A stretch of DNA of 12,503 bases from assembly GCA_046309775.1 (NCBI GenBank), contig JBKCOM010000058.1, positions 1 through 12,503 of the forward strand, read 5' to 3'. The translations under genes were made by a program, and so were the position numbers. Of this stretch, positions 4,907 through 11,470 are shown one piece after another. How positions within the stretch are numbered: the stretch's first letter is position 1; every line of letters begins with the position of its first letter. The notes under the pieces are model-generated. The model did not search any database. It was not told where the DNA came from and was given only the letters and a program-made list of their open reading frames with translations. The stretch comes from JAIXWP01 sp046309775 (GTDB taxonomy: Bacteria > Bacteroidota > Bacteroidia > Flavobacteriales_D > Sanyastnellaceae).

Positions 4907-7717
4907 CTACCCTAACTCCATCTTCAAAAACTTTCCAGTATGTGATGCTTTTACTTTGACCACTTGTTCGGGCGTTCCTTCGGCGATGATTTGTCCGCCT
5001 CCTTCTCCCCCCTCAGGACCAACATCGATGATGTGGTCTGCTACTTTGATCATGTCCATATTATGCTCAATAACGAGAACGGTATTGCCTCGATCCACCA
5101 AGCGATTCAACACATCAATCAACATTTGTACATCCTGAAAATGAAGACCCGTGGTGGGTTCATCCAAAATATAAATGGTATTCCCTGTATCGCGCTTCGC
5201 TAATTCAGTACTCAACTTCACACGCTGCGCTTCGCCTCCGCTGAGCGTGGTGCTGTGCTGTCCTAAAGTGATATAACCTAAACCAACGTCTTTGAGCGTT
5301 TGCACCACATTCTTAATCTTGGGCAACGCATCAAAAAACTCCACCGCTTGTTCTACGGTCATATCCAAAATATCCGCGATGCTCTTTCCTTTATATCGTA
5401 TCTCCAGTGTTTCGCGATTGTATCGTTTGCCGCCGCAACTCTCACATTGTACAAAAACATCTGGCAAGAAATTCATTTCAATGGTGCGCAAGCCCGCTCC
5501 CTTGCAGGTTTCACAACGGCCGCCTGCTACATTAAAACTAAATCTTCCCGGTTGATAGCCTCTAATCTTTGCTTCCGGTGAATTCGCAAACAATGCTCTT
5601 ATATCAGTAAAAATTCCAGTATAAGTGCTCGGATTGCTGCGCGGCGTGCGGCCGATAGGACTTTGATCTATCTCTATGACTTTATCCAAATGCTCTAGTC
5701 CTTTGATTTTTTTGTATGTCAATGGTCGCTTCACTGCATTGTAAAAATGCGTGTTGAGTATTGGATACAACGTATGCGATATCAACGAAGATTTGCCACT
5801 ACCACTGACTCCTGTGATGCATATAAATTTTCCTAAAGGAATTGTTAGAGTCACATTTTTCAAGTTGTGGCCGTTCGCTCCTTCTAGAACAATGTTTTTT
5901 CCATTGCCTTTTCTCCTTTGTTTGGGCACTGCAATTTGCAAAACACCTTTAAGATACTTAGAGGTAACGCTATTTTGGGCCATGTGCTCTTTCGGACTTC
6001 CTTGCGCTACTATTCGTCCACCGTGGACTCCCGCGCCAGGACCAATATCAATCAAATGATCACTTTCCAACATCATGTCGCGATCGTGCTCCACGACCAA
6101 CACGCTGTTGCCCCCGTCTCTCAATGCTTTTAAAGAATTGATGAGTCTATGATTGTCGCGTTGATGAAGACCAATAGAAGGTTCATCCAGAATATAAAGA
6201 ACACCAACAAGCTGTGATCCAATCTGCGTGGCGAGCCTTATCCGTTGCGCTTCTCCTCCACTCAGCGTGCGCGCGCTGCGGTGCAAGGTGAGATAATCAA
6301 GACCTACATCAATCAAGAAACCAAGGCGACTTTTTATTTCTTTGAGAGGCTCGGTAGCAATAGCCATTTGTCGTTCGCTGAGATGTTTGTCCGCAGTGTC
6401 AAACCACTTCGCGAGATCTCGTAGATCCATGGCAGCAAGCTCATGGATATTTTTTTTATTAATTCTAAAATACAATGCCTCCTTCTTCAAGCGACTACCC
6501 GAACATTCAGGACAAGGCATTTTATTCATAAAACTCTCTGCCCAACGGCGTAAGCCGGGGTTAGAATCGTCTTCGATTTGTTTTTCTATGGTGTTAATAA
6601 TGCCCTCATACTTTGCAGGATAAGAATATCCCGCACTCGATTCGATATTGAATATTTCTTCTGAACCATAGAGAAGCGTATTAATCACTTCATCTTCCAT
6701 GTCTTCCAATGCCGTATTGAGATCATGACCAAAGTGCTTGAGCACCGCTTCCACTTGCGACATCGCCCAATTGGATTTGGCTTCTCCCAAAGGTGCAATG
6801 CCTCCTTTTTTAATACTCTTTTTCGGATCGGGAATAATCTTCTTCATATCCACTTCTGCCACTTCGCCCAATCCATTGCAATGGGGACAAGCGCCATAAG
6901 GTGAATTGAATGAAAATAAATTGGGTTCGGGTTCAGGATAAGAAATGCCGCTAGTAGGACACATCAAAAAACGAGAGAAATGGCGCACATCTTTTTTACC
7001 ATGCTTCTGAATCATCAAACTCCCCTTCCCTTGCCTCATGGCCGTTTGAATGGTCTGTGCGATGCGAAGTTTATCTTTCTTATCAACCTGCAATCGATCT
7101 ACTACTAATTCGATATCGTGGATTTTATATCGATCCAATTTGTAACCCTTTTCCAACTCCACGATTTCACCATCCACACGCGCTCTCACATAACCTTGCT
7201 TCATCAATTGTTCGAACAACTCACGGTAATGCCCTTTTCTTCCTTTTACTAAAGGCGCGAGGATCACTATTTTTTCACCATCATATTCTTTGAGAATGAG
7301 TTGACCAATTTGTTCGTCCGTATAACGCACCATCTTTTCATTGGTCACGTAGCTGAATGCATCCGAAGCTCGGGCGTACAACAAACGCAAGAAATCGTAG
7401 ATTTCTGTAATGGTTCCCACGGTGGATCGCGGATTGCGGCTCACTGTCTTTTGTTCAATAGAAATCACCGGCGACAAACCATTGATCTTATCGACATCGG
7501 GGCGTTCCATTTCGCCCAAAAACTGGCGCGCATAAGCATTAAACGTTTCAATATATCGGCGCTGCCCTTCGGCATAAATAGTATCAAAAGCGAGCGACGA
7601 CTTTCCACTACCACTAAGACCAGTGATCACCACCAATTGATTGCGAGGGATGGTCACATCTATATTTTTGAGATTGTGCTCCCTGGCACCAATCACTTCA
7701 ATTACTTCTTCTTGCAT
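4907..7717 (-). CDS. uvrA: Excinuclease ABC subunit A (UvrA)
   Basis: UvrA is the damage-sensing ATPase of nucleotide excision repair; as a dimer it scans DNA and loads UvrB. This 936-residue protein is full length. It has two ABC modules: Walker A GLSGSGKSS at 33-41 and GVSGSGKSS at 636-644, signatures LSGGEAQR at 485-492 and 825-832, and Walker B YILDEP at 508-513 and 849-854. The C-terminal zinc module is complete (C735, C738, C758, C761). In the first module the second ligand is Ser: C253, S256, C277, C280, so zinc binding there may be weak or lost; I recall similar changes in other Bacteroidota. CPEC at 402-405 is the usual conserved pair. No LexA-like box was recognised upstream. It is divergent from the dioxygenase gene. 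Confidence 0.97.
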   Translation of the reverse strand: MQEEVIEVIGAREHNLKNIDVTIPRNQLVVITGLSGSGKSSLAFDTIYAEGQRRYIETFNAYARQFLGEMERPDVDKINGLSPVISIEQKTVSRNPRSTVGTITEIYDFLRLLYARASDAFSYVTNEKMVRYTDEQIGQLILKEYDGEKIVILAPLVKGRKGHYRELFEQLMKQGYVRARVDGEIVELEKGYKLDRYKIHDIELVVDRLQVDKKDKLRIAQTIQTAMRQGKGSLMIQKHGKKDVRHFSRFLMCPTSGISYPEPEPNLFSFNSPYGACPHCNGLGEVAEVDMKKIIPDPKKSIKKGGIAPLGEAKSNWAMSQVEAVLKHFGHDLNTALEDMEDEVINTLLYGSEEIFNIESSAGYSYPAKYEGIINTIEKQIEDDSNPGLRRWAESFMNKMPCPECSGSRLKKEALYFRINKKNIHELAAMDLRDLAKWFDTADKHLSERQMAIATEPLKEIKSRLGFLIDVGLDYLTLHRSARTLSGGEAQRIRLATQIGSQLVGVLYILDEPSIGLHQRDNHRLINSLKALRDGGNSVLVVEHDRDMMLESDHLIDIGPGAGVHGGRIVAQGSPKEHMAQNSVTSKYLKGVLQIAVPKQRRKGNGKNIVLEGANGHNLKNVTLTIPLGKFICITGVSGSGKSSLISHTLYPILNTHFYNAVKRPLTYKKIKGLEHLDKVIEIDQSPIGRTPRSNPSTYTGIFTDIRALFANSPEAKIRGYQPGRFSFNVAGGRCETCKGAGLRTIEMNFLPDVFVQCESCGGKRYNRETLEIRYKGKSIADILDMTVEQAVEFFDALPKIKNVVQTLKDVGLGYITLGQHSTTLSGGEAQRVKLSTELAKRDTGNTIYILDEPTTGLHFQDVQMLIDVLNRLVDRGNTVLVIEHNMDMIKVADHIIDVGPEGGEGGGQIIAEGTPEQVVKVKASHTGKFLKMELG

Positions 7718-7776
7718 ATCGGTTCAAAGATGAAACGGAAGTACAAACAATTCAAGTCTTTTTTGTTCATTTTTGC

Positions 7777-7806
7777 TAAAATTATCAGCATTGTTTAAAA
7801 TGCTGA
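7777..7806. promoter_or_regulatory. Dyad in the uvrA / dioxygenase divergent region
   Basis: TCAGCATT (7785-7792) and AATGCTGA (7799-7806) form a perfect 8-bp inverted repeat around GTTTAA. Next to it, on the minus strand, TAATTTTA (7784-7777) is 7 of 8 to the -7 consensus for uvrA, with a TTG 25 bases upstream across the dyad. The dyad lies about 67 bases before uvrA and 62 before the dioxygenase, so it could be an operator for either or both. Confidence 0.4.
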
Positions 7807-7867
7807 CCTCAATCATTCATGATAGCAAACAGCAGCACCTATATTCGCGACCACAAAGACCAGACGT

Positions 7868-8878
7868 ATGTATTATTCTTCCTACCTACAATTAGACAAA
7901 ATCCTTAGCGCTCAAACCCTTGAGAGTGATAAACTCAACAAGCACGCACATGATGAAATGCTTTTCATCGTGATTCACCAAGCGTATGAATTGTGGTTCA
8001 AACAAATCCTTTTTGAGGTGGGCAGTGTGCATGAGATCATGTCGAAAGAAAACATCAACGACAATTCTCCTGAATTGACAGTCGCTGTGCGTCGTCTCAA
8101 CAGAACTGTAGAAATTTTGCGCCTATTGGTGCATCAAGTGGATGTACTCGAAACAATGACTCCACTGGACTTCTTGGATTTTCGAGATATGTTGCGCCCG
8201 GCCTCTGGATTTCAGAGTATGCAATTCAAAGTATTGGAAACTGTGCTCGGTTTGAAAGTAGAAGATCGTCACGGAAGAGAATATTTTACTTCGCAGCTCA
8301 AGCCCGAAGATTCACAAGCCATTTATGATTTGGCTAAAAAAACTCCTCTACTTTCTTTGGTCAATAATTGGTTGGAGCGCATGCCTTATTTCAATCAAGT
8401 AGAATTTTGGACTGGTTGGGAAAATGGCAAGGACTTTTGGAATACTTACAAAGAAGTCTATGGCGAAAGTCTTGGAGAAGGTGAAAAACAAAATGTGCGC
8501 GCATTCGAAGAACTATTCCTCAGCGACCTCACCAATGAAGACCGTAAACTCAGCGATAAAGCCCGCCGCAGCGCACTCTTTATAATGCTTTATCGTGATT
8601 ACCCCATTCTTCAAAATCCATATCGTCTGATCAATCATCTTTTAGAGATCGACGAGTTGCTCGCCACATGGCGTTGGAGACACATGAACATGGTTCACAG
8701 AATGATTGGAACACGCGTGGGAACGGGCGGCAGTAGCGGCAAAGGTTATCTCCGCGAAGCAGCCTTAAAACATTATATCTTCCAAGAATTCGCCGAGCTC
8801 ACTAGTTTCCTCGTAGAGCGCTCACGCCTGCCCCAATTGCCGAAAGCCCTGGAGCAGAAGTTGGGGTATAATTCCTAG
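7868..8878 (+). CDS. kynA: Tryptophan 2,3-dioxygenase
   Basis: A 336-residue cytoplasmic haem enzyme that opens the indole ring of L-tryptophan with O2 to give N-formylkynurenine, the first step of the kynurenine route. Family marks: FIVIHQAYELWFKQ with the distal His37; DFRDMLRPASGFQSMQF with Arg106, equivalent to the residue that binds the substrate carboxylate; WRWRHMNMVHRMIG with the proximal haem ligand His272; and GTGGSSGKGYLR, the substrate-binding loop. The length fits bacterial and animal TDO proteins. The ATG at 7868 gives the usual N-terminus (MYYSSYLQLD). No other kynurenine gene is in the window, so it stands alone here, divergent from uvrA. An approximate -7 element (TATATTCG, 7840-7847) precedes it. 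A tandem-repeat region begins 5 bases after its stop. Confidence 0.93.
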   Translation: MYYSSYLQLDKILSAQTLESDKLNKHAHDEMLFIVIHQAYELWFKQILFEVGSVHEIMSKENINDNSPELTVAVRRLNRTVEILRLLVHQVDVLETMTPLDFLDFRDMLRPASGFQSMQFKVLETVLGLKVEDRHGREYFTSQLKPEDSQAIYDLAKKTPLLSLVNNWLERMPYFNQVEFWTGWENGKDFWNTYKEVYGESLGEGEKQNVRAFEELFLSDLTNEDRKLSDKARRSALFIMLYRDYPILQNPYRLINHLLEIDELLATWRWRHMNMVHRMIGTRVGTGGSSGKGYLREAALKHYIFQEFAELTSFLVERSRLPQLPKALEQKLGYNS

Positions 8879-8883
8879 GGCGA

Positions 8884-8949
8884 GGGAACGAGAACAAGAA
8901 CGAGAACGAGAACGAGAACGGGAACAAGAACGAGAACGGGAACAAGAAC
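8884..8949. repeat. Hexamer tandem array (RRGAAC), 11 units
   Basis: Eleven consecutive 6-base units follow the pattern RRGAAC: five GAGAAC, three GGGAAC and three AAGAAC. The array is almost pure purine plus C on the + strand and starts 5 bases after the dioxygenase stop. The variants differ by G/A transitions in the first two positions only. Confidence 0.93.
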
Positions 8950-8968
8950 GAGGAAGAGATAGAGTTTA

Positions 8969-9038
8969 GAATTTGGAGGTTGGAATTTGGAATTGTGAAT
9001 TGTGAATTGTGAATTCAGAATTCAGAATTGCGAATTCC
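8969..9038. repeat. Heptamer tandem array (GAATTNN), 10 units
   Basis: Ten consecutive 7-base units: GAATTTG, GAGGTTG, GAATTTG, three GAATTGT, two GAATTCA, GAATTGC and GAATTCC. All but the second keep GAATT; the last two bases vary. The unit size differs from the neighbouring hexamer array, 19 bases away. Heptamer arrays of this kind resemble the short tandemly repeated sequences known from some cyanobacteria. Confidence 0.92.
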
Positions 9039-9157
9039 CTTTCCAGCGTGGACTTTCTTTTTGTATAAATTAATCACCTGATGTTGTAATGAGCTATTGA
9101 TGGGGGGCGAGGATATTTGATGAGTAATAATTCTATTACCATTAATTCATTCACATC

Positions 9158-9376
9158 ATGGAAACGAAACACAGCAATGAGATCTTCAAGATCACAGGCA
9201 ACTGGGAGACGCAATCAAAAGCCCTCAAACAGAAGTACTCACAACTCACAGATTCAGATCTGAAGTTTGAGCCCGGAAAAGAAAACGAACTTCTTGGCCG
9301 CGTAGAAACCCGTTTGAATAAAAAACGCGAAGAGGTAATCAACATCTTGAAAAAGAATCAGACGGAGAAAGTATAA
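9158..9376 (+). CDS. CsbD-like small stress protein
   Basis: A 72-residue cytoplasmic protein, highly charged and helical, without signal peptide or cysteine. The arrangement ITGNWETQSKALKQKYSQLT, then DSDLKFEPGKENELLGRVE and a Lys/Glu-rich helix, matches the CsbD pattern (x-G-x-W-x-Q-x-K, LTDxDL, GKxxxLxGxxQ). CsbD is a sigma-B-controlled general-stress protein in Bacillus with unknown mechanism; homologues are common and strongly induced in many bacteria. The ATG at 9158 is the only sensible start. It is a single-gene unit with its own terminator downstream, facing the minus-strand genes beyond 9559. Confidence 0.85.
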   Translation: METKHSNEIFKITGNWETQSKALKQKYSQLTDSDLKFEPGKENELLGRVETRLNKKREEVINILKKNQTEKV

Positions 9377-9452
9377 TCCGCTCTCGTACTTCGAACAGAA
9401 TGTAGAAATAATATACGGTTAGTTACACATTCGCGAAGCCAACAGGTTTAAG

Positions 9453-9481
9453 GACTGCCTCAAAAAGGCAGTCTTTTTTTT
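9453..9481 (+). terminator. Intrinsic terminator of the CsbD gene
   Basis: GACTGCCT (9453-9460) pairs perfectly with AGGCAGTC (9466-9473) around the loop CAAAA, followed by eight T (9474-9481). It lies about 77 bases past the CsbD stop and matches that strand. Confidence 0.92.
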
Positions 9482-9505
9482 ACCATCTTTCCATTCTATA
9501 TAAAT

Positions 9506-9532
9506 AAAAAAAAGGCCCACCGAAGTGAGCCC
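9506..9532 (-). terminator. Intrinsic terminator of the barrel gene
   Basis: On the minus strand, GGCTCAC and GTGGGCC form a 7-bp stem (one G-U pair) closed by a TTCG tetraloop, followed by a U-run from the A-run 9506-9513. It lies 27 bases after the barrel-protein stop, back to back with the CsbD terminator. Confidence 0.9.
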
Positions 9533-9558
9533 ATTCTTGAACCTTATTGTACTTTTTA

Positions 9559-10194
9559 CTATAACTTGAACCCCGCAGTAAACTGCAACCATTGATTCTT
9601 ATAGCGAGGCGTAAGTGATGAACCATCACCGTTGTTAGTTTGAAAATCAACCCCGACTCTTCCTGAAATCATGAAGTGCTGATAATAGAAATCTAGCCCT
9701 GCGGTGAACCCAAGAATATTCTTGCGAATGTTATCTGTGTCAAATTCTTCTTTTTGCTCAACACTATTCGTTCCGAATGTGTATTCGTCCTTTTGTTCTA
9801 CTAAATAAGAAAACTGGGGACCAGCAACGACAGTCACAAATTTCGCTGGCTTGAGCTGTAACAAAAGAGGAACGTCGATAAAAGTCGCTGTACGGGAAAA
9901 CGAATAAGGAGAACCCAACAGCGATCCCGAAGCCTTAAATCCCTTTTGAGAAATTAAAATTTCTGGTTGAACTCCTAGCCACATTCCTATTGGAATGCCC
10001 ACAAAAGCGCCTCCTACAATTCCTGTTTTAGAATCCGCTGTAAATTCTTGTCCTCGTTCGTCCCAAACATTGGAGATATTTACTCCAGCTTTAATTCCGA
10101 ATTCGAGATTATTCCTTCTGTCCTCATCTTGAGCCACCGCGGCCTGTGCCACAAGTAGGCAAGAGAAGAGCATATAACGTATATTTCTTTTCAT
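9559..10194 (-). CDS. PorT-like outer-membrane beta-barrel protein
   Basis: A 211-residue protein with an N-terminal signal peptide (MKRNIRYMLFSCLLVAQAAVA, cleavage near residue 21). I chose the ATG at 10194; an in-frame ATG at 10227 would put 11 extra residues before the signal peptide. The mature part alternates short hydrophobic strands and turns: LEFGIKAGVNISNV, GIVGGAFVGIP, WLGVQPEILISQKGFK, FIDVPLLLQLKPAKFVTVVAGPQFSYL and LGFTAGLDFYYQ, ending in QFTAGFKL with the aromatic/hydrophobic end typical of barrels. This fits the 8-strand outer_membrane_beta-barrel / PorT family of Bacteroidota, whose members have varied and mostly unknown roles. It lies 53 bases after the lipoprotein gene and is probably co-transcribed with it. 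Confidence 0.88.
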   Translation of the reverse strand: MKRNIRYMLFSCLLVAQAAVAQDEDRRNNLEFGIKAGVNISNVWDERGQEFTADSKTGIVGGAFVGIPIGMWLGVQPEILISQKGFKASGSLLGSPYSFSRTATFIDVPLLLQLKPAKFVTVVAGPQFSYLVEQKDEYTFGTNSVEQKEEFDTDNIRKNILGFTAGLDFYYQHFMISGRVGVDFQTNNGDGSSLTPRYKNQWLQFTAGFKL

Positions 10195-10247
10195 GATTAT
10201 TTTTATTGATAAATATTTGAATTCCACTAAGGAATAGTGATAGCGAT

Positions 10248-10703
10248 TTATTTTTCATTTTCTTTTTTATCGCCTTTGATTGTGAAGTCTTTGAGAGCAG
10301 TGCCCAAATCATTCATGTCGCGTCCAAACTCTTCTTTGAATTGTTCCCAACTTCTTCTGTTACTCGTGTTGAAGTCGGTCATTTTCTTTTTCAAATCAGA
10401 GTTCTTTTGATTGAGCTCAGCGATCTTCTTCTCATAATCCGCCTTTGCTTCCGATTTCTCATTAGCAATACGCATGTTGAATTCTGTGATGCTCTTCTCA
10501 TTTGAAGCAATTAAGGCTTCTTGTTCTTTTTTATAGTCTTCCATTTCCTTTTTTAAAGCGGCATTTTCTTTATCCAACTCTTCGTTGGCATCGGATACAT
10601 TTTCTTCTGCTTTCTTCACTTTCTCCGCAGAAGTTTTGCATCCATAAAACGACACTCCTGCTAAGAGCATGGTGGCTATGAATAATTTAACGGGTGTTCT
10701 CAT
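10248..10703 (-). CDS. Coiled-coil lipoprotein, sll1863-like stress family
   Basis: A 151-residue protein. Residues 1-22 are a lipoprotein-type signal: basic MRTPVK, a hydrophobic core, and FYGC with Cys22 as the likely lipidated residue (a slightly weak lipobox). From about residue 26 to 120 it is a continuous Lys/Glu/Asn-rich coiled coil (SAEKVKKAEENVSDANEELDK is cut here at 20 residues or fewer: AEKVKKAEENVSDANEEL). The end, SWEQFKEEFGRDMNDLGTAL followed by KDFTIKGDKK, matches the conserved C-terminus of Bacteroidota proteins named sll1863-family stress response proteins, as far as I recall. It is probably anchored to the inner face of the outer membrane or to the inner membrane. It is upstream of the barrel gene and likely forms an operon with it. 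Confidence 0.75.
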   Translation of the reverse strand: MRTPVKLFIATMLLAGVSFYGCKTSAEKVKKAEENVSDANEELDKENAALKKEMEDYKKEQEALIASNEKSITEFNMRIANEKSEAKADYEKKIAELNQKNSDLKKKMTDFNTSNRRSWEQFKEEFGRDMNDLGTALKDFTIKGDKKENEK

Positions 10704-10719
10704 CTTTTATATATCTAAT

Positions 10720-10741
10720 GTAGATGCGTCATTGTATCTAC
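10720..10741. promoter_or_regulatory. Short dyad upstream of the lipoprotein gene
   Basis: GTAGAT (10720-10725) and ATCTAC (10736-10741) form a 6-bp inverted repeat with a 10-base spacer, 17 bases before the lipoprotein ATG. A 7-of-8 match to the -7 consensus lies just upstream on the minus strand (CATCTTTG, 10753-10746). It could be an operator or a 5' UTR hairpin. Confidence 0.3.
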
Positions 10742-10828
10742 GAGGCAAAGATGATGGGGCACTCTAAAGAATGCGTTGCACACAAAGATTTATTCTTTAT
10801 ATCTTTATTTTTCTAAAATAAAATTAAA

Positions 10829-11389
10829 TCAAAGATCCTCGATATTCGAGCGCGTTCTTTTCGCCATGTGCTTGAAAAAAGAAGGGGTGAGACCTGTGAT
10901 CTGTTTGAATTGTTTTGACATGTGGGCCAAACTGCTATAATGCATCTTATCGGCGATTTCCGATAGATTCAAATCATCATACATAATAAGCTCTTTTATT
11001 CGCTCTACTTTATGTAAAATGATAAAATGCTCTATAGTTACACCCTTTGTCCTCGAAAACAAGTCCGAAAGGCGGTGATAGTCTAAATTGGTTTTCTCAG
11101 CAATGAATGTCGAGATATTGACCTTCGGCATATCCTTGGTATGATGCACCATATCAACAACTATATTGATCACTCTTTCTATCAATATTGTCTTTTCACT
11201 GCTTAATAATTCTAATCCTGATGAATGTAAAGAAGCCTTGAGTTTATTGCGGGTTTGTTCACTTATGGGATCGTGAAGTTCCACCTCCCCAAGCTCCACC
11301 GATCTGTAAGAAAGACCATAATTATTCAAAATTGAAATTACCAACAACTTACAGCGCATGCTGACCATATTTTGAATAAAGAGTCTCAT
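10829..11389 (-). CDS. AraC-type regulator with HMA-like N-terminal domain (copy 2)
   Basis: Also 186 residues, this is the paralogue of the protein at 4185-4745: the two align end to end without gaps, 93 of 186 residues identical by hand count. Identity is highest in the MVSMRC loop region, in VELGEVEL, in SLHSSGLEL, and in the C-terminal HTH (HYSSLAHMSKQFKQITGLTP). The metal-motif change is the same: Met8, Ser10, Cys13. The middle segment (about 81-100) differs most. It should bind DNA through its two HTH units; the signal is unknown. It lies 81 bases downstream of the dehydrogenase gene and 125 bases upstream of the lipoprotein gene, all on one strand. A weak -7-like element TACCTTTA (11416-11409) suggests its own promoter. 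Confidence 0.87.
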   Translation of the reverse strand: MRLFIQNMVSMRCKLLVISILNNYGLSYRSVELGEVELHDPISEQTRNKLKASLHSSGLELLSSEKTILIERVINIVVDMVHHTKDMPKVNISTFIAEKTNLDYHRLSDLFSRTKGVTIEHFIILHKVERIKELIMYDDLNLSEIADKMHYSSLAHMSKQFKQITGLTPSFFKHMAKRTRSNIEDL

Positions 11390-11470
11390 TGTTTCATGCT
11401 GATATTGGTAAAGGTACAGAAATAAAACTTCAAAGAGTTGTTTCTTCGCATTACTTCTGAGTCAATACGC

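Larger units (their letters stand above)
8879..9157. other. Intergenic region with two tandem arrays; no gene seen
   Basis: These 279 bases separate the dioxygenase and CsbD genes. The first 160 bases are almost wholly two short-unit tandem arrays (8884-8949 and 8969-9038). The rest is AT-rich and carries an approximate -7 element GATATTTG (9112-9119) that may serve the CsbD gene. No convincing open frame or terminator hairpin for the dioxygenase was found. Confidence 0.7.

Noticed and set aside
7301..7798. Plus-strand open frame of 165 codons antisense to the uvrA start
   Set aside because: It is almost wholly opposite conserved UvrA sequence and its product has no recognisable domain.
8884..9038. 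CRISPR array
   Set aside because: The units are 6 or 7 bases in direct tandem without spacers, and no cas gene is present.
10221..10235. Hairpin ATTCC / GGAAT between lipoprotein and barrel genes
   Set aside because: Only 5 bp with no U-run, so neither a terminator nor a credible attenuator; the two genes are more simply read as one operon.
10784..10806. Terminator after regulator copy 2 (AAAGAT / ATCTTT)
   Set aside because: The stem is 6 bp, all but two pairs A-T, with an 11-base loop and no clean U-run; chance pairing in AT-rich DNA is likely.
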